Assembly: GCA_000499405.2 (NCBI GenBank)
Contig: HG738138.1
Location: forward strand, 15,454,554 to 15,518,553
Origin: Onchocerca volvulus
Lineage: Eukaryota > Nematoda > Chromadorea > Rhabditida > Onchocercidae
Direction: 5' to 3'
Length of the DNA stretch: 64,000 bases
In this document: positions 1 through 12,360 of the stretch, piece after piece
Numbering within the stretch: the first letter of the stretch is position 1
Layout of the letters: each line of letters opens with the position of its first letter
Program-made: the position numbers and the translations under genes
The notes under the pieces: model-generated
What the model saw: the letters and a program-made list of their open reading frames with translations, nothing else
Told to the model about the DNA's origin: nothing
The model's database searches: none

Positions 1-2218
1 ATAACAGGATGATAGGATTAGGCTGAAAAAAACTTTAAATTGGGAAATAATCTTTCAAAAAATCAGCAGTTTTATATGTTTGAATTGCTAGAAAATTTTA
101 TTTTTTTCTATCAAAACAAACGATTGAAATGTAAAAAAATTGCTTGCTCATTTAAAAAAAAAAAAAAAAAGCAAACAAGCAAAGCTTTTTCTAAAATACT
201 GTTAAATCGTATCAATTTTTCTAGCACAATTACAGAACATACAGTATGCATCATTTATTGCCTTGATAAAATATTTTTCCAATTTTACTTCCGAATTAAA
301 AATTCAATCATCCCAAACTTGGATGACTAAAATGATTACTTCACTTTATGTCATTATTATAAAATCTGCCATAAATTAATTATTGCAGTAAAACGAATAG
401 TATTTACAGTATCTGTAATTTCTAGACTATCTCTTATCTGACTCTGGCCTGATTAATACTTGAATTAAAATAAAGTCAGGTCCAAATATTGTTTACTTTT
501 TCAATATGATATGGTAGTAGTAAGCATGAAAAATCTGTTTAACAATGCATATTTCAGATTACTTCCATCACTTTTATTATTTTAGAAAAGCAAATTTTAT
601 GTGTGGATATGTTATCACAATCGAATATGGAATTGATTTGAGATTTTAGATCAATTTTTAGACTAATTAACTTTTCTTGTTATCGAAACCATTGATTAAA
701 ATTAATTGAAAGTCCTCTTTAACATTGGAATTGTTAGTTGAATTAAATGGACAATATGACATCTCGGGTCTCACATCCTTTTGTAAACGTAATCATCCAT
801 ATTTAGATACACGTGTATTTACGTGTTTTAGACTCCATTACTCTGCAAGTTTAAAAAAATCATAGCAAATGACAGTTAATATTTTTAGTGAAGAAGTATA
901 TTTGAATTTTAACTTCAAGTACAGCATATTTGAAATTTAACTTCAAACATTTGAAATAATGATATATGTACAGTAAAATTTATGCCAAGTGTAAATTTCA
1001 AAATTTTTATTAAAACTTCCTTATTTTAATTTCTGACACAATTAAATGATGCTAGCAAGAAATGATAAACGAAACAAAATATGTAAATAAACGTATAATT
1101 ATAAATGTTTATTACAAAAATGACCAAAAATATTACATCTGTTCTTTGTGTGTAAATTTACAAAATAAAAAATTAAGAAAAGATAATGAAAAAATCTTCC
1201 AACATAAAAAAACTTGGGAAAAGTATAGAAGATATTTGGAAAGCTTGAAAAGTATAATATGGGAATAATTTATTTCCTAATGCAATGTGGCGAATGCAAT
1301 AAATTCAATAATTGCTTATAATAATCATAAAATACTCATCTATGTTTCAAAATTTGAATGCACAGGAGACATGAATAATTGTCAAAAGTCTTAATTATCT
1401 TGAAGTTTTTAGAATTCTCAATTTAAAAAACATTTGCTGAAAAAGATTCAAGAAAATACATGAAATTGTTTTAAATCTCTTAATTGTGCCAATAAATTAA
1501 TGAAATGAAGAATTATTAATCAAATATTGAAGTAAAAAATTAAGCAAAGAGCAAATAATTATTATCATCAAAATTTAGTTTATATCATCTTTAAATGACA
1601 TTCAAAAAAGTCATTCACTGTGTGAACTGTAGAATAAATAGAAAAAAAGAGAAAATTATTTATATGTAAAAATAATCATTTATTCATCGAAGACTAAATT
1701 CTTGGAAATAAAGTTCGACTGAAAACCATATTTGAAAATTGATGGACTGAAATGGCATAATTTTGTTGTTATTTCAAAGTAATAATAATAGTAATAGCAC
1801 TGATAGGAAATTGCAAAATGTTCGTTTGAAATGAAAATTAGCAGAATTTGAGATATAAAATGATTCAGATGTAAACTCTTAGTTGGAGAAATGATAAATT
1901 TCATAAGAATAGAAAATTAATTTTAATCTTTATGACTTTTCTTGAGTAGAGGACTTTTCAATTTGATAATTACACGTATTCGGAATATTTGACAATAGCA
2001 AAGGCTTGTTCCTTATTTAATGTTAATACTATAAAATAAAATGAGCTTCAATTTTTCATCAAATTGATGATATGCTTCGAGGAAGTGAAAAAGAGTTAAT
2101 GTCACGTTTGTTCATGCAATGAATAATTGAATTTATTTAATATTTGTTCTGAAGTGATATACTTTCTTTATTCTATCATACTGAAATTATTTTACCATTC
2201 TTTCTTCTAATCTATTCT

Positions 2219-2357
2219 AAAACTGAATAACCACCAGACTTTTTATATCGATAATCCTTGGTAATTGCTCACAGTATAGACCTCTTTTTATAATTTACAT
2301 ACTGTGAGCCAATACCAAGGATTATCGATATAAAAAGTCTGGTGGTTATTCAGTTTT
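2219..2357. repeat. Near-perfect inverted repeat, 58-bp arms
   Basis: The left arm (2219-2276) begins AAAACTGAATAACCACC and the right arm (2300-2357) is its reverse complement. The loop is 23 nt. The only disagreement is a small indel/substitution near the loop (GGTAATTGC against GGTATTGGC). Such long, fresh arms are typical of a foldback or MITE-like insertion or a recent inverted duplication. An LTR-like repeat copy starts immediately downstream. Confidence 0.9.
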
Positions 2358-2359
2358 CA

Positions 2360-2565
2360 ATAGGTTTCAACTCAATCAGTTCTCTATTTCATTTAATCCA
2401 CTCAACAATCATTGTTCTCAATTAAGTTCAACTCCTCGATCCATCTCTATTACAACCAAGAAATTAATTGTAATCATGATATTATCGGACTTTATTTTAT
2501 CTTATAACGTAGATGGACAAATAAATCTTACGTTAAACAATAAAACTTAAGCCGTAAGGCAAAAT
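2360..2565 (+). repeat. Dispersed repeat, copy 1 (LTR-like)
   Basis: This ~200-bp segment resembles 9940-10110. Both share ATCCA(T/C)CTnTACTACA-like text, then CCAAG, a TTAATTGTAAT/TCAATTGCAAT block, GATATTAT and TTATCTTATAA(C/T)GTA. The TTATCTTATAA block is TATA-like, which suggests an LTR promoter. That reading is inference; no retrotransposon coding frame is attached. Confidence 0.55.
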
Positions 2566-5500
2566 CCTCTTAATTCATATTGCAAATAATATACCGTTAA
2601 AAATAACTATCATTGAAATGCTTTTCCTTTGTTCTAATCTCCTTTTGATTTATCATAGCCTTCTTGGCTTATTTGAAAAAATGTATGTCATTTAGAGAGA
2701 AATTGCAATTTGCATGGTGACAGTCACCATAGTCATCGCTACAGCAAAATTTTTCTGATACATATTGTAATATCTCATTGGTAATAATTATCATAACATT
2801 TTTCCTTCACTCTTGACTTATCGCCGTTTTCTTTGGCTTATTTGGCTTTTTTAGCTTGTTGCAAAGTTCTTTTTTCGTTTCTTTTTTTGTCAAAAATTTC
2901 TTTTCAAAAACATTCCAAACAAGAATTGCTTCGAGTTAACAATGATCATTCGCACGAATTCAAATTCGGTTCGTTCGTTCGGAATAAAATGTTAGTATAA
3001 TGAATACATTTTCAAAATTATTTCTTTTCGCAATTCATCTTTCCTTTTTTTTTTTTTTTTTTTTTTTTNATATATATATGCAATCTTTCTCCAATTTCAC
3101 CTCATTTCATTAACTGTAATATTTTACTCCATATTTTTTTTTTTTTTTTTATTTCTGTGTTTTTCTTGTTGATATCATTATCTTTTAATGGATAGATAAG
3201 AAAAATAACGCAGTGAAAACTAGTCGTTTTTTAAAACTTTTCTAATCAATTTTACGATTTTTTAATTTTTTAGACATTGCGAAATAAAAATAAGTTTGTT
3301 TTGGTTTATTTTGTACAGGATGGGTGCATGTATCATGCTATTACTTACACGTCACCTAATGTCAGTTTTATTGACATCTTTGCATATGAAGCTTGACAGT
3401 TATGAATTTTAAATTGTTTTGCATCTGATACTCGTCTCGTAAATTGATCGTAAAAAAAATCGTAAAAAAAAAAAACTTGAGAAATTGTAAAAATAAAAAT
3501 TTTGAAAAATGGAGCAAGAAATAGAAAAAGAACGTAAAAACTAGCCAATATTTAAAAATAAACATCTATGAATAACTCATTTTAAAATCGATTCAAATAG
3601 TTTGAAAGTGAAGAATAAAATGTATTTCCTGAATTCCAATCTCTTTTATTCTTCTTTTTAGCTCATTTCTCTTCTTTTTTTTTATTTTTTTGAACATTCT
3701 CTTTTTACATCTAAATTGCATGATGGGATATGGATTGACAAATGTCATCAAATTTGAAGAAATCCAAAAAAAGAAGAGAAAAAAACATGGATTTCGTTAA
3801 AGAAAAAATTATTCCATTTTGGTATATTAAATGCCTACCAGCCAAAGAATATTTATTAATTTATTAAACTGGACAAATATATTAAGTATTGTTATTCCTA
3901 TGATTATACTAATATTATCATCCTCCTAATGCAATCTTTCAGCAGAATTTATTTACTTTCTTCGCAAATAATTGGAAGTAGAAAAATTATAAATCCGATG
4001 AAATTTAATTAAGTTATATCTTTTTTCAAGAAATGCTGTGATTTTACAAATTTCTTTAAAAAGTGAAAAAAGAGAAAAAAACTTAGAAATTTAATAAAAT
4101 TTAGCCAAGTCAATCTTTTTTTTTTAAGTTTTACTATTTTATAACATTGTTGAAGTTAAGATTTTCAAAATTTCTCAAATGTTCCACACTCATTTTTTTG
4201 TTTCAAGTCACTGTAATGAGATAAAGCTATTCTTCTTTCTCATCTCAGCCATAAATTAATTACTTGGTGTTTAGCTGCCTCATTCATTGGCTTCTTTTAT
4301 TTATCAATAGTCTTTTATATCATTGCAAGTTCTAGCAACGAAATTTTCCATTAAGTTTCAGATAAGTGAACTTAGGCAAGTTTAATTTATCATTATTTAC
4401 TAACTTGAAAGTTTTTTTCCGTGTTTTATTTATTTAATGTTTGATTTTTTCCTTTTTGAAAACCCCTTCTTCGAGAAAAATGTAAGATTACTTCGTAATC
4501 TTTGCTGAAACCTAAGAGTTAGACGATTTTTTCAGTTTGATCAGTTTTACAGCATGAAATGGAACGATTCGTATAGTACAATGTTACTAAGTTTTGATTT
4601 CCGAATACCGACTTTCTTCAGAATGTGAAATTTAATAATTTAATAATAGTGAATTTGATAACACTGTGGAATTTAGAAATTGTTAGCAAAAGTAGAAGAT
4701 TTATCATTGGAAAGGACAAATTGTTTTGTCATCTTTTCTAAACTTCGAAATAATCCGTACACTAAATTGACTGAAATATTTTTAAATTTTATTTCTAAAA
4801 AAAGTCTCTAAAAAACAATAATATCATTAAATTGAAATAAATAATGGAATGAGGAAATTTTTGGAATTTTCCCAATAGTTGTTAAATTTATTTTTTTTGC
4901 AACTCTTACAGTTCGTCAACAATATTCCATTTATATGTACTTGTTTTTGAAAATAATAATAAAAATGTGGGCAACTTTCTTTGCTACAATTTAAAACATT
5001 AATTTTCGTTGTTAAGCTCTTTCTCTACAACTGTATTTATTGCTTTTTTTTTAAAGTAAGCAATTAGAAGTTTTTCTTGACTCTTCTTATGCGTACATAA
5101 GTGAAATACAATTACTTACATTTAAAAAAAAAAAATGCAATTATAATTGAATATAACTACAATATTACAATTCAAGGTAATATTAGAATAACACGTAATC
5201 CATGATTTTTTGGTAAAAAAGTACAAAGCAAGATTTGTGATAGCATTTTGATGTTTTTACGTCCCATTATCCCGTTTATTTTCTATAAAACTCCAGCTAA
5301 GATGAACAAAAATTAAAACATTAATAAAAGCAAAGAAAGAAATATTCTATTAAATATAATACTGCTTAAATGAATAAAAGAATATTCCTCTATTTTCGGA
5401 ATTTTTGCATCAGATAGTTTCACTTTGCAAGTTTCCTTTCTTTTCCAAAAAAATAAAATAACTGCTCGAAATTTTTTTATTATGTTACATTTTTTCAGAC

Positions 5501-7437
5501 TCTAACATTACTTTTAGCAGAAGTTGCTGACTTTTTAAATGGTTTGTCGTAAACTTTAATTGCTTTTCGAAAATTCGAATAATCAATATGAACTTGGAAT
5601 TTATTACATTTCAAATTAAATTCAGAATTGCTATTGGCTGTTATTCTTATCATTACAATTACTATTATTATGACTAAAATCATCATAGTAACATTATTGT
5701 AACACTATTTTTACTATTATTATACTGTTACTGCAATTATAATTGATAAAAACAGTGTTAATTAGTAATATAATTAATTTCGGCAGAAGAGATTTTATAC
5801 TTACTGCTCATTCTATATATATGTGATCTTAAGAGTACTTCAAAGTATTACTTTTTGCTTACTATCTTACTTTTCTTTTGCAAAAACTTAATTATATTTT
5901 CAAAATGTTAAAAAGTTTTTTGTAAAAATAAATTAAAAGTTTTTTCTTTTTTAGTAACACTTTAAAATTCTGTAACAAATCGTTTCAGCATGCATTGTAA
6001 AAAATTTTGCCATTTCATAATTTAAATTTAGATTTTTATTTGCTTAATGTTATAAATATTCGATTGAATTTAGATATACTTAAAGTAAATAATGTATGGG
6101 AAGTTTTTTTTATTGCTTTCTTCGATAGATTTATACGGGGCTTATCGATTTTTCATTATCCAGTCAAATTGAAATTCTACCGGTTTTTTATTTTGATCCA
6201 ATAAATTTTGAGATAGTCTGGTAATTAAAACCAAATTACTTCTATTTAACAAATAGTTCCATCATTCCAATTTGCAGTTAGATAAATTATTGCCTAGAAT
6301 TATCTATCACAATGATAAGTTCTTGAATTTTATCAATCGGAAATTTTTTTTTTTTCAAAGTCCAAAAATTTACTTAGATGGGAAAAAAATTTAATGCTTT
6401 GCCATGAAACAATTTATATGACAAACTGTCTTTAGAAATAGAATCAATAAACGAAAAAAGGAAAGGAAATATTTGTTAATTGCTAATATATATACTTGTC
6501 GAGCTTTTTTTTTTTATTATTTGGGGATTTTCGAAAAATGAACTTTCACTGTTTTAAAAATTTCTACGAATGAATGAAATTATCAATAAATCAAAAATAA
6601 ATAAATAAATAACATTTCTCTTCCTTTCTATCTCCGGTATCATTTAAAACGAAGGAGTGTTATTCAGAAACAAGAAATTTCAAAGTAAAAAAAAAAAACA
6701 ACGGTCCTAATAAAAAGAATGAATTTTTGAAAAATTATCAAAAGAAAAAATCGGAAATTTTGCTGAATAAATCGAATCGTTTATCTAATTTGCATTCTGA
6801 TAATCAAATATGAAAAATATCAAAAGTTGACTGGAGAAAATATCAAAATTATTCTAAAAAATTGTTCAAAAAAATGAATGTACGAATAATTAAGATGAAA
6901 GGTATCGTTTACAGAAGAGTAATTATCTATTTATACATTTTAACAATGAATTAAATTGAAATAATTGTTCTAAATGCAATAAATGAGATTAATTTTTGAT
7001 AATTTAAAAGATCGCAATAATTTTATATAATTAAAAAAGGACTAATAAATTATTCGCATATATCGCAATCTAAAAAAACGTTTTTATACTTTTTATTATT
7101 GTAGTTTTTAGTTAACTGAAAGTAAGAAAAATTTTTTTTAAATTGTGCCAACTAATAAATTTATTTGCAGGAAAAAAGTGGATATTGTTTATTGCAAAAT
7201 TTTAAAATTTAGAAATATATGTCAGGTTGAAAGAAATTGAAATACAAAAAATTGGTTTTTTTCATTTTAAGTTAAATATTAGGCCTTACAAGATATATAA
7301 ACAAGATGTTAAAGTAAACAATGAAATATTAGATGTTCGGATAGTGCAGTTATTTTTCTCGTCGAATGGTAGGATAATTTTTAGTTTTAAGAAGTTTTAA
7401 ATTTGTAATTCCAAATATATCTATCAAAAGCTAATAG

Positions 7438-8457
7438 AATGTGAATAATTTACATATTTTGTTAATGATATTCGTTTCTTGCTTCCAAAAAATTAAACAA
7501 GTTGAAACTAATAATTCTAACCTGCGTATTCAGTCCGACAGAATTTCAAATTTTACTTCCCTGCTCATAAACCACAAAAATCCTAGGGTTTATCCATTCC
7601 TTTCTTTTTTTCAATTTCTTTTATAAATTAGTTACACAATTGTTCCACCTAAAATTCTGCAACTAACTTTTCATCCCAGCATCTTTTTAAAAAAAAAATT
7701 TGAAAGAATTTTTTTAATTTTTACAAAAAATTTTTGAACTTTTATCTAATTTTTAATCATTACAGAAATGAAAAAATATATAGAAGGAACTATAAAAATA
7801 AAATTATTCCTTAGTTTTTGCAAAAATTTTTTATTTTTCTCAATTTTTAATTATTATAAGAAAAATGATACAAAACAAAAAACAATATAAAAATTAGTGA
7901 TAAATTTCTAGTCTTTCAAAATTTTTTTAACTATTGTCTAATTTACAATTATTATGAGAATAAAAGCAAATTAAAACAAAAATTACTGATGAAAGAAAAG
8001 GAAAAAAAATTTTTTAAATAATATTTCTATATATATAAAAGTATTGAAGGCGAAATTTTTACAGGTATACAGTCTGCTAACTCTTATCGAACTGCGTGAA
8101 AATATTTACTATATATTTGGCTTACTTTGTTTAATTTCATGGTTCATTTTCAATCTTTGGATATTGCGTGATTACCTCTTCCCGCGGTGGTTTAAGCCAA
8201 TTTACACCGACAAGGGTTTCAACAAAATTGCATTGGAACGGAAGAAGATGGAATATCTTCGACGAAAACGAATCAATAGTGTATTTGCTATGTCAGCATC
8301 AATTGTTATACCAAATACAGTTCAAAGTTCAATTCAAAATACAACACTACCGCTGAAGCATAAAATATTAAAATCTGAGTTTCGACAGAATTCACAAATT
8401 TTAAATCCTGCAACACTTTTCATACGTCAACCAACAAATAATAAAATTGAAGATTGA
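7438..8457 (+). CDS. Predicted single-pass membrane protein, unrecognised; 3' exon reliable, 5' exon tentative
   Basis: The last exon is 8065-8457, after a TTTTTACAG acceptor, and ends in TGA. Its frame starts VYSLLTLIELRENIYYIF and continues through one clear hydrophobic segment (IYYIFGLLCLISWFIFNLW, roughly codons 16-34). A positively charged stretch follows (ERKKMEYLRRKRINS), then a polar tail. Positive charge after the helix fits a cytoplasmic C-terminus. There is no start codon before the membrane segment, so at least one upstream exon is needed. The best candidate is 7438-7587 (ATG at 7465, donor AGG|GTTTAT), which joins in phase 0 across a 477-bp intron and supplies two N-glycosylation sequons (NNS, NFT). 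Joined from that ATG it gives 170 aa. I do not recognise the family. Confidence 0.4.
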
Positions 8458-9170
8458 TTTAAATATTTTGCAATTGTTTTACAATTTTATGCCGAAATTT
8501 GAATTATGTTGTGGTGAAAATATGAAAGTTTGCTGAATCATTTGAATTATAACAGCATGATGTGATATAATCTGTTAATATTTTATTTGATTTCCATATT
8601 TTTCATAATTTGAAAATCTACCAGTTTGTGATAAAATCAATTCATATGAAAAATAAATAATTGGAAAAGAATTATTATTCTATCTCATGGAGTAATTCCT
8701 CATGACACTTTAAGATATGGCATCTTCGCTTTATCATTTCAAAATGATATGCACTGACTAAAAGTTCTAAAGGTTGAAAGTTCACTGTATTCTACAATGA
8801 GCTCCTTAATACCGAAAATCGATTTTTCTGTCTCAGCTATTTTAATAAATAAATTCATTTCATTCGCAGGTCTGTAATTTATTGTGTTATGATGGATTAA
8901 TGGTATATGTTTTTATATCTTGTCATTACATTTTGGTTTAGTACCAAAAGTGATTGATGGAAAATGAATGAAAAATTTTGAATGATAATAGAACGGAATT
9001 TCATATTCCATTTTATCATTTCCTATGTTATTTTATTCTATTGTGACAGCATTCCATGCCATTTTCACCTGCCCTCCAAAAAAGTTCAGGAGTATCTGCA
9101 GATTTAGTTTTCGGATTTCTAGTCTTCTTTTACATTGAGAATCAGTTTTTATTAGTTTGTAATATTTGAT
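8458..9170. other. Intergenic, nothing recognised
   Basis: This stretch is AT-rich and holds no credible open frame, splice pair or RNA gene that I can see. Confidence 0.5.
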
Positions 9171-9174
9171 CAAA

Positions 9175-9255
9175 TATATATTCTTCTAAGATTCGAATGG
9201 ATCATTATTTTTATCACCTGAATAATGATCCATTTGAATCTCAAAAGAATATATA
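9175..9255. repeat. Imperfect inverted repeat, 35-bp arms
   Basis: The arms are 9175-9209 and 9221-9255 with an 11-nt loop. The common core is TTCGAATGGATCATTATT against AATAATGATCCATTTGAA. Four or so mismatches show it is older than the hairpin at 2219. Its sequence is unrelated to that hairpin. Confidence 0.8.
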
Positions 9256-9919
9256 CAGAAGAATATCAAAGGTCATATAACCATTATGAAATATGACGAC
9301 AAAATTAGTAAATTTAATTGCTCATTATTATGTCTTATAATTCATATTCAATTTGCAATCATCCAAAATGCTTAGTTTCTAATAATGAACATTTTCAGAA
9401 AATGCAATAAATTCTCTGCAAGAATTGCAATTAAATTATCTAAAAAAAAGATGCTCTGCAAATAATTTGACCTATTACTCTTCAGAGGCTCTATGTAAAT
9501 CTAATTTAATGTCTTTGCATAAACATTTGTCTTTGACTCATTATTCTATTTTATATCACTTCATCATTTTTTTTTCACTTTTTTCACTTGCTTTTATCGA
9601 TGATCTTGGCTGATATTTGACCAGAAAGTGAACACTTTCTATGTACTGATATCGTAAGACTTCATTCAAAGTTTTCTGCGAATACAAGGAAAAAAAAGAA
9701 AAATCTTTTTTGCAACAAATGAACAGCGTAGTTTCTGCTGATTAAACCGAGATATTTTATAACATGAATACGATGAGATAATCAAAGTATTTGTTTAATA
9801 GAAATTAAGAATACTTCGCAATCAAATGAATCATCTATATCTTATTCTTTAATGTGATACAAAAGCTTTTGTTCCCTCATCTTTCGATCTGCCAAAGCTT
9901 GTAGTTTCTCAATAGTTAG

Positions 9920-10145
9920 CAATCAATCAACCCAACAGTCACTCAACTCGACAATCAGTGCTCTCCAGTTCAGTCCAGTTCACCAGTATTCAATCCACCT
10001 TTACTACACCAAGCGATCAATTGCAATTGTGATATTATTTCATTTATCTTATAATGTAAACGAAGAATCAATTCTCTGCCAACCAATATTACTTATTGCC
10101 AATTTTCATCTTTGCCATGGAACAAAAAGCTTCCCCTACAGCGTC
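9920..10145 (+). repeat. Dispersed repeat, copy 2 (LTR-like)
   Basis: This copy is homologous to 2360-2565. It ends close to CCATTTGGCGAATAATTG. The TTTGGCG text is reminiscent of the primer-binding-site boundary just 3' of LTRs in BEL/Pao and Gypsy elements. No gag or pol frame follows, so if it is an LTR it is a solo or decayed one. The homology is seen in the sequence; the LTR identity is inference. Confidence 0.5.
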
Positions 10146-10373
10146 CATTTGGCGAATAATTGAATGAAAAATTTAAAGAAAAAAAAATAAGAATGGAAAA
10201 TGAGAGAATTAAAATATTGAACTCTGATCAGATAAAATAAACCTAAATATGCTTTAATTGTGTGTATATAAATGAGCCAGTACAACATCAAAAAATGAAT
10301 GTAACTGTTGGTTCAGTATATCAAAAAAATAAGTGTAATCTATATGAATAAAAATGTAAGTTTTCATTGTTAC

Positions 10374-10485
10374 TTTCGACACAACGTTGCAAGTTTTTCA
10401 CCGATTGCTTTCAAATTTCACTAGAACGTTGCATTCGAATAGGCGCGTGTTTCTATATAAATATACTTACATTTTCTTTTTTTTG
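10374..10485 (+). repeat. ~100-bp Helitron-associated motif, forward copy A
   Basis: The core reads TTCACCGATTGCTTTCAAAT, then AACGTTGCATTCGAATAGGCG, then TTTCTATATAAATATACTTAC. Related forward copies lie at 28256, 28447 and 29279, around the second Helitron remnant. A reverse-complement copy lies at 12215. The motif brackets Helitron coding debris in both places. Confidence 0.7.
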
Positions 10486-10799
10486 CCTTTTACATTGTGA
10501 AAGTTAAAGTAAGTTGATCGGAATGAATCTATTGACCATTCCTACTTTCTACAGTAAATTGTGAAGTCAACCAAGGCGACATGCTGAAGGAGGAGGACCA
10601 AAGGATTTAAAAGATTAAAACTTCAAAACCTGAATCAGTTTTAGTCAACGGTTCAATCGCACTAGGAGTTCAAGTTCAATTCTAAGTTCAGTTAAAAGTC
10701 AATTTATACTTTGTGGCGACACATAAAGACGTTAAAACTAGCTACAAATATGCGTGTCCAGCTGTAAAGCGATCAATCAGCTGAGATATTCTCACATCA

Positions 10800-11545
10800 A
10801 TTGTTGGGAATTGGAAACGGAAAGATGGCGGTTGATTTAGCTCGAGACGAATTTCACTGCCTCATAAATTCGCAATTTAGGGGTGTCAAAAAAAACAATT
10901 GGTTGAAAAACTATTTCTTAATATTCAAACCAATTATAAGAACCACTGAATGAACGAGCTATTCTTGCGGCCAAGAACAAAGATGTCGACGAACTTAACA
11001 ATATTATACAGTCTAATATTCAAAGCGAGGAAGTCACATAAAAGTCCGTCGATACTGTTATGGAAGCAAATGAAGCAGTTAATCATCTAACAGAATATAC
11101 GAATTCACTCGCTCTGCCAGGAATGCCACTGCACGCACTGTTAAAAATCGATGTGCCAATTATCGTATTGAGAAATATCAACTAGCCGAAATTTTGCTTC
11201 GGCACACGGCTTGCAGTAAAAAAAATTAATAAGCAATATCGTGGAGACAACAATCTTGATAGGACGTTTCAAAAATGAGGATGCGCTTATTTCTCGCATT
11301 CCTATGATTCCAACGGATATGCCATTGCAATTTAAAAGATTACAATTCCAAATTCGATTGGCGTTTGCAATCACTATCAACAAAGCTCAGGGTCAATCTT
11401 TAGAATTGTGCGGTTTAGACCCAGACAAGGATTGCTTCTCACATGGACATATGTTGCGTATTCTACAGTCGATAAACCAGATAATCTCTATATTTACACA
11501 AACAATGGAACAACAAAAAATATTGTACACTCACAAGCATTATGA
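10800..11545 (+). pseudogene. Helitron PIF1-like helicase C-terminus, degenerate
   Basis: Translated fragments in several frames follow the C-terminal third of Helitron helicases in the correct order. First comes a GRISLPH-like stretch at ~10850, then ERAILAAKNKDVDELNN at ~10950. Next is SVDTVMEANEAVNHLTEYTN at ~11050 and LPGMPLHALLKIDVPIIVLRN at ~11115. Then IPMIPTDMPLQFKRLQFQIR (11298-11360), LAFAITINKAQGQSLELCGLD (a conserved late helicase motif) and finally NNGTTKNIV. The longest intact piece spans 11241-11500. In-frame stops and frameshifts separate the pieces, so it is dead. The domain's Walker A end and the replicase domain are absent here. Confidence 0.85.
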
Positions 11546-12336
11546 AATTAAACAAATTAGAAACATGCACTTTGTCTTTTCTTTTTTTTCTGTCGGCGAA
11601 AATCGAAAGATGTCAAATAGAACCACAACAATCACTTCCAATAAGGAATGCTATAAGTTTAAGTGGCGCGACAGAGTTTCAAAGAGATGATAAACATATT
11701 TACCGCCAAAAAACTCCAATTCACAGATAAACAAAGTGAGTTCAACCAAACACGATGAAAATCAGATAAGAGGAAGGAATCCCGGAAAAATTTGAAAGGA
11801 CAGGATTTGGAGAGCGAATTCAAGTTCATATTCGGAGTTCTTATGCAGACACAGCAAAAGTAACAGTTCGGAGTTCACAGCGACACAGCAGTAGGAAGAA
11901 TCAGACAACTCAGTTGAACGGTATTCATAGCGAAGCAGGAAAGAATAATCTAGTGATTAATTTAACCGGATATTCTTCAATAACTGTTTGTTATAAAAAA
12001 CTACTCCTCCATCAATCGATAAAACTTTTCCCAACAGAATTTATCTCTGTCATACAAACAAAGATGACTTTTCAGACATCTATTGCTAACCTAGCCGAGT
12101 TACAAAAGCAAGAAGAAGAAATTCGCAATCCAACCAGATTACAATCCAAATTACAGTTCGATAAGATTTTTCCCCAATATTTTTCACTTACCAGACTGAG
12201 TTACACAACGCGTGTGTGTAAAAAATATATAAAAATATGCACGAATTTGAAAGCAACGTTGTATCAAAATATCAAAGTAATCGGTGGGAACTTTCGAAGA
12301 TTTGAGATTTTGGACAAACGAACATTCACATTTTAA
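11546..12336 (+). mobile_element. Helitron-flanking debris with a 140-codon open frame
   Basis: This is the sequence between the helicase remnant and the inverted flank motif. An open frame at 11914-12336 includes a Glu/Gln/Arg-rich middle (LAELQKQEEEIRNPTRLQSK) but overlaps the inverted flank motif at its 3' end. I recognise no domain. A chance frame of this length is not negligible in 64 kb of AT-rich DNA, so I treat it as element-derived rather than as a host gene. Confidence 0.4.
12215..12300 (-). repeat. Helitron-associated motif, inverted copy E
   Basis: The segment ATATATAAAAATATGCACG...AAAGCAACGTTGTATC...AAAGTAATCGGTGGG is the reverse complement of the copy A pattern. With copy A it forms a diverged inverted pair that brackets the helicase remnant, about 1.8 kb apart. 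Confidence 0.65.
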
Positions 12337-12360
12337 TTTCTTATATACTAATTAGACCCG

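Larger units (their letters stand above)
1..7437. other. AT-rich intergenic DNA without a supported gene
   Basis: Both strands show only short, low-complexity frames rich in Asn, Lys, Ile and Phe, with no splice-bounded frame of balanced composition. Long A and T runs are common. One ambiguous base (n) sits at 3069 inside a poly-T run, which suggests an assembly or polishing weakness there. Apart from the hairpin and the LTR-like repeat listed separately, I see nothing definable. A distal promoter or long intron of a neighbouring gene cannot be excluded. Confidence 0.6.
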
